Source: Pseudorasbora parva (taxonomy: Eukaryota; Chordata; Actinopteri; Cypriniformes; Gobionidae). From it: 64,000 nt of DNA. The notes under the pieces are model-generated. The model ran no database searches. It saw nothing but the letters and a program-made list of their open reading frames with translations, and was not told where the DNA came from. The position numbers were made by a program, and so were the translations under genes. Below are positions 51,721-64,000 of this stretch, in pieces; position 1 is the first letter of the stretch; every line of letters starts with the position of its first letter. The stretch covers positions 13,488,007 through 13,552,006 of the forward strand of contig NC_090180.1 of NCBI RefSeq assembly GCF_024679245.1, read 5' to 3'.

Positions 51721-51775
51721 TCATTTTTACTAGGGTTGTAGTAAGTTATAATGTAGTAAGACACCTTACAATTTA

Positions 51776-52712
51776 CAGGTGCTGGTCATATAATTAGAAT
51801 ATCATCAAAAAGTTTATTTATTTCACTAATTCCATTCAGAAAGTGAACCTTGTATATTATATGCATTCATTACTCACAGACTGATATATTTCAAATGTTT
51901 ATTTCCTTTAATTTTGATGATTATAATTGACAACTAAGGAAAATCCCAAATTGTAACAAAAATATTGTGAAAAGGTTCAATATTGTAGACACCTAGTACT
52001 ACACTCTAATCAGCTTATTAACTCAAAACACCTGCAAATGCCTTTAAATGGTCTCTCAGTCTAGTTCTGTAGGCTACATAATCATAGGGAAGACTGCTGA
52101 CTTGACAGTTGTCGAAAAGACGACCATTGACACCTTGCACAAGAAGGGCAAGGCACAAAAGGTCATTGCAAAAGAGGCTGGCTGTTCACAGAGCTCTGTG
52201 TCCAAGCACATTAATAGAGAGGCAAAGGGAAGGAAAAGATGTGGTAGAAAAAAGTGTACAAGCAATAGGGATAACCACACCCTGAAGAGGATTGTGAAAC
52301 AAAACCAATTAAAAATGTGGGGCAGATTCACAAAGAGTGGACTGTAGCCGGAGTCAGTGCTTCAAGAGCCACTACGCACAGACGTATGCAAGACATGGGT
52401 TTTTAGCTGTCGCATTTCTTGTGTCAAGCCACTCTTGTACAACAGACAGCGTCAGAAGCATGTTGCCTGGGCTAAAGACAAAAAGGTTTGTCTTCTGATG
52501 TATGTTTTCTGATGAAAGTACTTTTTGCATTTCCTTTGGAAATCAGGGACCCAGAGTCTGGAGGAAGAGAGGAGAGGCACACAATCCACAATGCTTGAGG
52601 TCCAGTGTAAAGTTTCCAGTCAGTGATAGTTTGGGGTGCCATGTCATCTGCTGGTGTTGGTTCACTGTGTTTTCAGGTCCAAGGTCAACACAGCCGTATA
52701 CCAGGAAGTTTT
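51776..52712 (+). mobile_element. Tc1-like transposon (family 3), 3'-truncated
   Basis: Begins CAGGTGCTGGTCATATAATT, a Tc1-like terminus known from fish. The transposase reads GKTADLTVVEKTTIDTLHKK, then AKEAGCSQSSVSKHINREAK (HTH), and later FSDESTFCISFGNQGPRVW. The usual start codon is ATA here (near 52084) and the copy stops around 52712, before the end of the gene. Dead copy. Confidence 0.85.
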
Positions 52713-53944
52713 AGATTTAGAGCATGAGATTTGAGATTTGTGGCGCTCTGATGTAGATTGAATGCTTGGTCTTTTTTTAAACTGTATTTAAAGGGGCCGC
52801 AAAGCAAAGAAGCATGTTGATAGGCAAACTGACAACAAGTATGGTATAAGTCTCATAAAATCGATTAAATGTGAAAGTAATAATGAATTGCATTCCTGCT
52901 GGAAAAAAACAAGCATTTTAACACCTATAAAATAGTTTTGCGTGCCTTCTTAATAAATTACACATCCCTATAAATGATCATGTTGTAACCTGACGTTGTC
53001 ATAATCAATTCTAGTCACAATATGAGTCTGAAACTGCTCCATTGGGCTGTGATTGTGGGGCCTGTTTCAACCAAACCAGGAAAGACATCAATTGGACAGA
53101 CCTACAACCAATCAGAGCAACAGCGCGTCGCATAACGTTAGTTGTCTAGTCATCAGAACTCAACTGCACTGTGTTGCCAGTCTGCGGTTTTCCCGAGAGT
53201 TGTTTTCCATGTCCGCAGGTTGAAGCAACCTCAATTATGTGATATATAGACCCAAGAATGCGAAATTGAGCAGGCCACCTCTCCAAAATAACACACATTT
53301 TACACCCCAAATGCCTTTTTTTTTTTCAGCGAGCCCCCCCAAGATGCTATGGTTTTGGGCTAGTTGTTGGCGGGTTTTGTTGTAAAAACTTGGCAACCCT
53401 GTCTGCACTCACGCTGGAATAAAAAAACTTTGCCAGTGTTGTAAAAAAAATAATTTAAGGATACACAGATTACTTACCAACATGATCATCATTTCTGGTG
53501 AATGCATATACAAACAAGTTCTCCGTTTAGGATTTGAACAATTTCAACCCAAACGCCTTTGATGACGTGGTTGATTACATTACCGTTCATCATCGTCTAA
53601 AGCCCGCCCTGACAGTTTTATTGATCCGCAAAGTTTCTGTTCGAGCATAATTACTCCTCTATGGATCAAGTCCAGATCGAACTGCCTGAGCTCAAATGTT
53701 GTGGGTGGGGCTGAGTTCGGCTGGCATCCAGGCTAGATCATGTCATTAATGATAGGGAAACCTGCGCAGCATTGATCAACTTCTCTTACATTTTGCTTGG
53801 AAGCTAATGTGGTCGGAACCAAAGTTTACAGGCCTGCGTTCTCTGGATTTCTCTCAAGCGGAGCACTTCTACATTCCAAATGGTTGCCGCCGAACCGCAT
53901 CATAGCTCAATACCATAAAGTTGAGCTGATTTTAACTCTCCTTG
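52713..53944. other. Intergenic, no gene seen
   Basis: No convincing coding segment. Fragments may be old repeats, but no paired ends are found. Confidence 0.4.
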
Positions 53945-53948
53945 ACCA

Positions 53949-55635
53949 ACACATTCTCACACCCAACTCGTCACATATGGACGCTTGACCCGGACCCCTT
54001 GTCGTCACTTTTCAACGAACTGGGTGTACCTTTATCGTCAATTTTCGACGCGCTGGGTGCTCCATTCATTAAAATGATAAACCTTTGGCGTCATACACAG
54101 ACACATTTAATTCTTTGCGTTTGTAAAAGCAGACATGATTTTAATTAGAGGCTACATTTATATTTTGGAGCAACTAACCCAACTCCTTCCCTAAACTTAC
54201 CCACATCTTAACAATATAAAACACATAACAGGCAAATAAATGTACAGTCAAGTATTTATTGCAAAATCTGACCAAAACAGTATAAAAGTATTAGCTCATG
54301 TTGCATTCCAAGTCTTCTGAAGTCATACGATGTCTTCATGTGAAGAACAGAGTTGATCTTGATGTTTTAATCGCTGAAATGATGATCCCGCTGCCCCGTG
54401 AACGAACTCATTCATATCTCACTCAAATAATTCAAAAGACTCCTGAGCATGACGCAATCGGTCACAAGACACAGGAGAGCCAATGACATTTTACAATCAA
54501 TGCTGACCTAATGACGCAATTGGTCACAAGACATATGAGAGCCAATGCAATTTCACTATGAAATCTGAAGTACGGGCGATGTCGTGACAAATCCTGTCCC
54601 CCTGTGAAATCGTGTCCGCAAGGACCCCAAGAGCGATTCTATTGGCTGAAAGAAATTTTAATAGGTAATCTGTTCAGAGCCTGATTACAATTCTTACACA
54701 ATTGTGTTTTGATTTTTGCTGTTTAAATTGTGTTAAAATAGTCTTTAATGTCTTACAAAACATATGTTTCATATATTAGTAGTATATAACTGAAGCTATA
54801 AGTGCTTATATAAGTTTATATAAGTTTATAATTCAGAACATGTTTTTGCTCCCATTACAGCAATCAATTAAATATTTTAAATAAATGTTTTGCGTGTGTA
54901 CTTAGTATGGCAATGAATTCATAGTTTATTAGTTTATTATTTAGTTATTTTTAAACAATTAATTGTCCAGAACCATGTATAACAACTTTTGATCAGGCAT
55001 TTAAAACCGCTACTAGCGGACACGATTTCACAGGGGGACAGGATTTGTCATGACAGCGGCAATATTTGAAATTTGATGTGTTCGTGATTTTGGGGATTTT
55101 CTTCATGCAAATCAATCGTTTGGCCTCGGAAAACTTGGATTATTTAACTTTTTTGAATAACTCGTGGATGCAGTCATATGTTATATCCTGTGTTTTATTT
55201 CATGTTCACACAAATGGGTAGGTTTAGGGATGGGGTGGGGTTGGGTTACATGTTAAAATGTGTCTAAATAGTGTAAATAAAATAAATGTAAATGAAATCA
55301 TGTTAAAATGTGTCTAAATAGCATAAATAAAATAAATGTAAATGAAATTATGCTTGCTGATTTAATTGAGAAGCACACTCCAACATGTCATAAAGGCAAA
55401 ATTATAAACCAATAAATAATTTCAATAAATAAATCAAAAAATAAATTTCACCATGACGATAATATTCCCATTCCCAGTGTGTCTGTGTATAACGCCAAAG
55501 GTTTCTCATTGAAATGAATGGAGCACCCATCGCGTTGAAAATTGATGATAAAGGTACGCCCAGTTCATTGAAAAGTGACGACAAGGGGTCCTGGCCAAGC
55601 GTCCATATGTGACGAGTTGGGTGTGAGAATGTGTT
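53949..55635. mobile_element. DNA element with long (about 160 bp) inverted termini
   Basis: The left arm CAACACATTCTCACACCCAA... (53949-54110) is repeated inverted at about 55475-55635 with only about a dozen differences. The middle is AT-rich, without transposase. Long termini recall MuDR or foldback elements. No clean target duplication is seen. Confidence 0.75.
54580..55055. repeat. Inner inverted repeat nested in the long-TIR element
   Basis: Forty-base arms at 54580-54619 (TGTCGTGACAAATCCTGTCC...) and 55016-55055 (...GGACAGGATTTGTCATGACA) are reverse complements. This may be a second element inserted in, or a substructure of, the outer one. Confidence 0.65.
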
Positions 55636-57461
<1,826 letters not shown>

Positions 57462-58048
57462 TTATATGGCATTTGTTTGGGGATATGCATCATGTTTTTT
57501 ATGGAAGAATTACCATGTTAATTTTTTAGGGCTTGTACTAGTATATAATGTCATGTTTTTTTTTGGGCATGTACCAGCATGTTACGTTTCTAGACAGTGC
57601 CATGCCATTTGTTTGTTTGTCTGTACCTTGGGAATCAATATGTGTGTGCACAATATGTCATTGTAAACAATATGTCATGTAATGTGACATTAACCTCAGA
57701 AATGTACTAACTGAGCAATTACATGAGACATGATACATTTCACTGTTTTGCACTATTTCTTGAACATGTCCTAGGTTTTTGTTTTTTGTGCTATAGCAGT
57801 TGTAATAAAGTCATCTTTATTACTAGTTGTTATAGCACGAAAAAAAAACCAAATTATCATCTGAGGGTATGTTCAGGCTGCATTTTACTGAAATGTATCA
57901 TGTCTCATAACTGCACAATCAATGTGGAAAGACGTCTATAAAACAACTTGTAAACAATATGGCATATGACATTATGTTACATTTAGCTCAGCCATCTAGT
58001 TTCCATAATCTCTATGAACGTAACATACTCCACAGTGGAGCATTTCGT

Positions 58049-58075
58049 AAAAAAAAAAAAAAAAAAAAAAAAAAA
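58049..58075. repeat. Poly(A) run of 27
   Basis: Homopolymer A with no recognisable SINE or retrocopy upstream. Confidence 0.9.
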
Positions 58076-58256
58076 CACTATATCAAGTTATTCAGCACTA
58101 TAGCCTTTTTATTCATTTTGTAATTCATTATATTTTTACTCTTAATATAATTAGAAATATATTACCTTAGCTATAATGTTATTATTATAAAAAATAATGA
58201 TAATTTTATTTTTACAGGTATGCAATTGTATACAAATCAGTTTTTATCTAATAATA

Positions 58257-58480
58257 GTTTACAACATTATTTGAGTATTTTTTTCCTTGAGAAAAAATAA
58301 CCTACTATATCCATAATACCTAACGAATTGATACGTAATCAAAATCTTATGAATAATTAGATCTCTGTATAGTTTACAACATTATTTGAGAATTTTTTTC
58401 CTTGAGAAAATATAACCTACTATATCCATAATACCTAACGAATTGATACGATACGTAATCAAAATCTTATGAATAATTAT
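58257..58480. repeat. Recent 115-bp tandem duplication
   Basis: Two copies starting GTTTACAACATTATTTGAG at 58257 and 58372, almost identical. The second copy has an extra GATAC. Confidence 0.9.
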
Positions 58481-58879
58481 TCCCTGGCAGGAATGATTCT
58501 TACTCTAAACTGAACTCAAAAGTTAAAAGTCCTATTGTGAGAATAGTACATGTCCTAAAAATAAAACATGGTTCTACTTTTAAACATGAAACGGATATAT
58601 CAAGATACATGTTGGTCTGTCCAAAAACATGTTTCATATTTAGATATGAAACAAAGTTTTAATTTTAAAGAGCACAAAACTATCGTTTGAATATAGCCAT
58701 AAAACGTTCAAAATTTAAAAGCTGAGACGTGCTGTCTTGTCTGTCTGTGCATTATCTGTGTCCTCTTTGCTCCTCAATGTTTTTCACTATGTGAGAAAAT
58801 GGGTGAATTGACGTGTGGCGTGAGAGCGTGAGAACAGTGTCTCATGCTGAATGCGTGACAGTTGGCAGCCCTGCTTACA

Positions 58880-59575
58880 ATTTTTTGGGGCATGTACGGT
58901 ACAGGATGTACCATGCTAAAACTGTGTTTCTGGATGTAGCGCCATGGTAATACCATGTTTTTTTGTTGTTGTTTTGCGCATAAAGCCTACTTTGCTAATA
59001 CTATTTTTTTTTTGGACAAAGTGTCATGGTAATACGATGATTGTTGTTTTTCTTGGAGATATACCTTGAAAAAAAGTACCTTGAATAGCAGTAGCACCTT
59101 GGATTTTCTCTATGTTGCTTTTTTAAAATGTAACGCCATGGTAATACCATGCTATTTTTGTAGGACATGTACTATTGTAACACCATGTTTTTGGGGTATG
59201 TACCATACTAATATAATGTTTATAGACACAGTGCCATGGTAATACCATATTTTGTTCTTTTTTGTATGTTTTGTGGTAATACTTCACTTTTTGGACAAAG
59301 CCCCATGGAAAAATGCCATTTTTAGTTTTGTACAGCCTATAGTACCATGGTAATAGCATGTATTTTTTAGGACATGTAATACCATGGCATGTACCATGCT
59401 AATAGTTTGCTTGTGGACATGTACCTTAGACACATGGGCACGTACCTTGGTAATACCACATTTTTTGGACATAGTACCAAGGTGACAATACAGTAGTTAT
59501 ATAGCAATGTTGTTGTTTTTTTGCTTATAGTACCATGATAATACTATGTTTTATGTTTTGGACATGCGGACCGAT
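58880..59575. repeat. Degenerate minisatellite built on a CCATGG palindrome
   Basis: Many diverged repeats of a unit close to GGACATGTACCATGGTAATA followed by CCATGTTTTT. Spacing is roughly 40-60 bp. Traces occur as far left as 57470 (GGGCATGTACCAGCATG) and as far right as 59760. Confidence 0.75.
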
Positions 59576-59641
59576 GCCTGTGAGGGAAAAACAAGCATTA
59601 TGAAAGTGTGTCTGGAAATTTTATTTTTCATTGTCCTCCAG

Positions 59642-59676
59642 CTCTTCTTGGAAGGCTGAATGACATGATGATCAGG
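59642..59676 (+). CDS. Unidentified candidate second coding exon
   Basis: 35 nt after a pyrimidine tract (TTTCATTGTCCTCCAG) and before AGG|GTGAGT. From phase 1 it reads ALLGRLNDMMIR, phase 0 out. It fits the candidate exon at 56241-56385 by frame only. Confidence 0.22.
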
Positions 59677-59779
59677 GTGAGTGTTATTCAGTAATGTGGT
59701 ACTGAATCATTTCCATATCAAAGTACCACGGTATTAGCATATGATACCAGGGTAATGAAGTAAAATGAGTTGAGATCTT

Positions 59780-61034
59780 GTGGTTTAAGCTTAATTGACC
59801 TCATTATGATTACCGTGGCCCATGTCTGTCTCTCTCTGCTGTGACGGCTAACCCCAAATCACGCAGAAATATTTGACCCACATACGGCACCGAAACATGG
59901 AAGGCAGTTGGTGCCTCTGCAAATCTTCTTCAGTAGCAGCTTTAGAGGACAATCTGACTTAAGAATATCTACGTTGATGCCAGGCACGTGCATGTCAGAA
60001 CCACCTGTGTGATTTCCTTTTAGGAGGGTGGATATAGCTTAAATGCAGCATTTTATGCTTGACAAAGTTGTCCTTTTGTTTTGGTGGTTTACAAATCCTT
60101 TTACCTCACCTGATTATTTGGGTCTGGAAACTTGATCTGTGTTTCTAAAAGCTTTGCAGTATAATGACCACAAATAGCTGTCTCATCACTCATCAGACAC
60201 ATCAGTTCTCTTTTTAAACCAATGGATGTCACTTGTCAATTCTGATTTCCATCATGCAATCCATTAAAGTCAAATGCCAGAGGTCATTAGCCCCCAGCTG
60301 TGGCCAGATTTTTTTTTTTTTTATCGTCTTGAGGGCTGCAGGCTAATATTATCTGACATGGCAGAGAATGCTGTTTGCAAATTAACAAGCCACAGGAAGA
60401 GGCTTGATTGGCCAAATATGTCTGAGCCATCGGCTGCTTTGATTATTAATGACACAATGTGGCTGATCTCTCACAGAACCATTTGAGCAGCCCACGCAAC
60501 TAACACATGCTTCAGCTGGGATGAGTGCAAGTGAATTGTCGGAGGGTTAATTGTGGATTTGGCATAGTTTGGCATAGTCTGAGGTGGAGCTTGAGTCGGC
60601 ACTGACGTTAGAGCCTTTACATTCATGTGGAGCTCCTGTAGTTTGGTATTCGTGTCTTGATTGGAAAACTTAGCCTTCTTAATGAGTGCATTCATACGGC
60701 AAGAGAGAAATGTCAATAGATGGCATAAGGTAAGAGAACACATTTTTTGCTGTTAATTCTTTGATGGGGGTATTTGCAATGTTGACATTGATTCCTAACC
60801 AGGGGCGCACCTACTGTACCCCAGAGGGTATTTGAGCAGATTACAGGGGACTATTGGAAAGTAATTGTTTGTATTTGCTGACAGTTTGTTATTTCACCCA
60901 CCACTGTATTGATTTAAATAGGCTATGTATAATATTTAAAGTGGTGCCCCTATTATGCTATTTTATCCTAATTTTGTTTTGGAGGTCTCCTACAACAGGC
61001 TTACATGGATCAAAGGGCACATTTTTTTTAAAAG
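59780..61034. other. Intergenic, no gene seen
   Basis: Unique-looking sequence. The stretch 60250-60500 has several TAAT/ATTA homeodomain-like cores and no repeat signature, so it could be a conserved non-coding element. That needs a cross-species comparison. Confidence 0.35.
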
Positions 61035-62095
61035 GTGCACTATGTAGGATTTTTGCAGTAAAATATCCAAAAACCACTAGGCCAGTGTTATATATTTTGT
61101 TCAGTTGTGTACTTACAATATCCCAAATGTTTCCAACTATTTGTAAATTGTGAGAAAACTGCCATTTTAACCGGAAGTCGCCTGTCAATTGCATCATATC
61201 TGCGTTACTCTCGGAGTTTTGGTTTTATTTGGCAGAAACACTTTACTCTTAGCAGTGCGCAACAAGTGTCACAGCAGCCGCTGAGCGAATGCACGGAGTA
61301 ACGTAATAACATCATTTTAAACACACTTAAAGGGTTAGTTCACCCAAAATTTAAATTTGGTCATTAATTACTTACCCTCATGTCGTTCGACACCCGTAAG
61401 ACCTCCGTTACTTTTCAGTCACAAATAAAGATATTTGTGTTGAAATCTGATGGCTCAGAAAGGCCTTCATTGACACCAATGTCATTTCCTCTCTCAAGAC
61501 CTATAAAAGACACTAAAGATGTCGTTACAAAGTCCACCTCACTACATTGGTTCTACAATCATTTTATGAAGTGACGAGTAGTTTTTGTGCGCAAAATTAT
61601 GATTCGATATTCCGATTCATAACGCTCCAATGTTTTAGGAAGCTTTATTTTGAAATCGGCGCATCACTATATAAGGCGTTATTTAGGTTGTTTTTTTTTT
61701 AGCAGAAAAAATATTCTCGTTGCTTCATAACATTATAGTAGAACCACTGTAGTGAGATGGGCTTTGTAATGTTGCTTTAGTGCCTTTATAGGTCTTGAGA
61801 GAGGAAAAGGTGTCAAAGGACGCCTTTCTGAGCTGGTGGATTTCATTTGTGTCCATACTCATGACCGGAAAAGAGGAAATGGCGCTGGCGACTGTGGCAT
61901 TATAAAAGTCTCGCTGCTCGCGACTCGCGCTACAGTTTCACACAACATTTATTAATTACCCGATTCTTTTCCATCGGCTGAGGTGAAGACCACAAGTACC
62001 AAGATTTTGCGCTCAAACTTGGCATCATCAAACTACGCCTTTGTTTTAAATAGGTGCCCTCTAGCGGACGGAAAAGTTACATAGTGTAGCTTTAA
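61035..62095. mobile_element. DNA transposon with nested foldback MITE
   Basis: Ends AAAGGTGCACTATGTAGGAT and, inverted, AAAGCTACACTATGTAACTT. It shares its left part with 25482-25765. A TTAA|AGGGTTAGTTCACCC foldback starts at 61331 and its arms return up to about 61860, for example CACTACATTGGTTCTACAAT against ATAGTAGAACCACTGTAGTG. Confidence 0.65.
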
Positions 62096-62489
62096 TTTTA
62101 TCATAATATACTTTGCACATCACTTTTTATACTTTGCACATCACACATAACAAGTTTATGTCCATCAACAAACCCATACGTATATTTCTAATTTATTGCA
62201 GTGCACATGTGGGAACTGTATCAATAATGGTCCATAGTTATCTCAGCACTAATGTGAATGACTGATATAACATTAAAGCTTGTTAAACAAACCTTGCTCA
62301 ATCCTTCATCACTACTCAAAGTAGTACGAACGACAGAAAATATACATTAATAGATACAGTTTTAGGTAATAGTAGCCCACAGCTTCTTCATTTCAGTAAG
62401 ACAGGAATAATGTAAGTTAGCTGGTTAGCCGGAAACTCACACAATATAAAAAAACACAAAACAATGTATTTTGAACACCAGGTAGAAAA
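62096..62489. other. Intergenic, no gene seen
   Basis: AT-rich sequence between two transposons, without recognisable features. Confidence 0.45.
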
Positions 62490-62491
62490 TA

Positions 62492-63973
62492 CACTGCTCA
62501 AAAAATAAAAATAAAGGAACACTTTTTAATCAGAGAATAGCCTGCTTTGGTGTTAATGAAACTAACAACAGGTGCACTAGATGGGCAACAATTAGACGAC
62601 CCCCAAAACAGGAATGATTTTACAGGTGGAGGCCACAGACATTTTTTCCCCGACTCATCTTTTCTGACTGTTTTTCACTAGTTTTGCATTTGGCTAGGGT
62701 CAGTGTGACTACTGGTAGCATGAGGCGATACCTGGACCCTACAGAGGTTGTACAGGTAGTCCATCTCCTCCAGGATGGCAAATCAATGTGACATTGTTTG
62801 AAGGTTTGCTGTGTCTCCCAGCACAGTCTCAAGACCATGGAAGAGATTCCAGGAGACAACAGTTGCTCTAGGAGAGCTGGAAAGGGCCGTAGAAGGCCCT
62901 TGACCCATCAGTAGGATCGGTATCTGCTCCTTTGTGCAAGGAGGAACAGGATGAGCACTGCCAGAGGCCTAAACATGACCTCCAGCAAGCAAATTGGTGT
63001 GAATGTCTCTGACCAAACAATCAGAAACAGACTTCATGAGGGTGGCCTGAGGGCCCGACGTCCTCTAGTGGGCCCTGTGATCAATGCCCAGCTTTATTGG
63101 CATTTGCCATTGAACACCAGAATTGGCAGGTCCGCCACTGGTGCCCTCTGCTTTTCACAGATGAGAGCAGGTTCATACTGAGCATGTGACATTCGTGAAA
63201 GGGTCTGGAGAAGCCGTGGAGTTATGCTGCCTGTAACATCATTCAGCATGACCGGTTTGGTGGTGGGTCAGTGATGGTCTGGGGGGACATATCAATGGAG
63301 GGACGCACAGACCTCTACAGGCTAGACAATGGCACCCTGATAGCCATTAGGTATCGAGATGAAATCATTGGACCCATTGTCAGACCCAATGCTGGTGCAG
63401 TCCTGGGTTCCTCCTGAATCACAACAACGCCCGGGCTCATGTGGGGAGAGTATGCAAGCAGTTCCTGGAGGATGAAGGAATTGATAACATTGAATGGGCA
63501 CTACGCTCACCTGACCTAAATCTAAAAGAACACCTCTGGGACATTGTGTTCCTGTCCATCCAACGGCGCTAGGTTGCACCACAGACTGTCCAGGAGCTCA
63601 GTGATGCCCTGGTCCAGATTTGGGAGGAAATCCCCCAGAACACGATCAGTCATCTCATAAGCAGGCTGCGACGTTGTCAGGCATACAAGCATGTGGAGGG
63701 GACAAACTACTGAGCACCATTTTGAGTTGCTGCCATGACATTTCAGCAAAATGGACAAGCTTAATGCATAAGTTTTTAACTTTGATTTTCAGGGTGTCTT
63801 TGAAATTAGTCCTCTGTAGGTTGATCATTTTCATTTCCATCAAACGATGTGGCATCCTTTCATTCCTAACACATTACCCAGTCCATATTAGTATAGATAT
63901 TCAGCATGACATTTTCCCCCCCATTGAGATCTGATGTGTTTTTAAAGTGTTCCTTTAATTTTTTTGAGCAGTG
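62492..63973 (+). mobile_element. Tc1-like transposon (family 4), full length with both ends
   Basis: Inverted ends CACTGCTCAAAAAA...AAAGGAACACTT and AAGTGTTCCTTT...TTTTTTGAGCAGTG, flanked by TA on both sides (62490-62491 and 63974-63975). 1482 bp, with a transposase pseudogene between. Confidence 0.93.
62720..63713 (+). pseudogene. Tc1-like DDE transposase pseudogene
   Basis: Starts MRRYLDPTEVVQVVHLLQDG, later GVNVSDQTIRNRLHEGGLRA (HTH), RARRPLVGPV, FTDESRF (first Asp), GGSVMVWGDISMEGRTDLYR and SPDLNLKEHLW (third acidic residue). The second catalytic Asp, usually HDNARPH, is Asn here (about 63421-63435). Frameshifts and stops (for example near 63187) break the frame. Confidence 0.9.
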
Positions 63974-64000
63974 TATATACATTGATAATTATGCATACTT

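Overview
The window is vertebrate genomic DNA, very probably from a teleost and most likely a cypriniform fish. The evidence is a single large intron-rich gene with consensus GT-AG introns, embedded in a dense layer of DNA transposons typical of cyprinid genomes (Tc1-like, hAT, PIF/Harbinger and TTAA-flanked foldback MITEs). There are no bacterial features. Species and family assignments are inferences from pattern recognition; no database search was run.

The only gene I can name with confidence is eif4g1 on the + strand. It encodes the translation-initiation scaffold eIF4G1, and teleosts can carry two copies. A GC-rich promoter lies near 9.95 kb, and a non-coding first exon ends at a consensus donor at 10433. 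A second UTR exon lies at 17337-17407. The ATG at 17584 opens 31 coding exons ending with the stop codon at 45712. I chained the splice phases by hand and they close exactly: 4947 nt, 1648 codons plus stop. The protein has, in order, a proline/glutamine-rich N-terminus, the PABP-binding segment (about residues 210-245), an acidic proline-rich linker, the eIF4E-binding YDREFLL (637-643), MIF4G (about 780-1008), an Arg/Asp-rich linker, MA3 (about 1287-1410) and the C-terminal W2 domain (about 1470-1648). Two introns carry related SNORD66-like C/D box snoRNA candidates, one within the MIF4G-coding part and one in the MA3-coding part.

Left flank (1-9.9 kb): an LTR retroelement with nearly identical LTRs but a decayed interior, then a hAT MITE with a perfect 8-bp target duplication, an old 380-bp tandem duplication and a LINE reverse-transcriptase remnant. 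Introns 10.4-44 kb: many nested DNA transposons. The largest is a 7.5-kb hAT-bounded block in the 10-kb intron after coding exon 6. It is filled with later TTAA, foldback and hAT insertions and still has its 8-bp duplication.

Right flank (46-64 kb): remains of four different Tc1-like families, a PIF/Harbinger MITE whose sister copy sits in an eif4g1 intron, a long-inverted-repeat element, AT and minisatellite arrays, and a weak two-exon coding candidate (56.2-59.7 kb) that I could not identify.

The points most worth a second look are the snoRNA pair, a frame-preserving 37-codon candidate cassette exon, an in-frame back-to-back splice site after coding exon 21, a decayed duplicate of the start of coding exon 10, and a 1.2-kb inverted-repeat transposon pair flanking coding exons 7-24.
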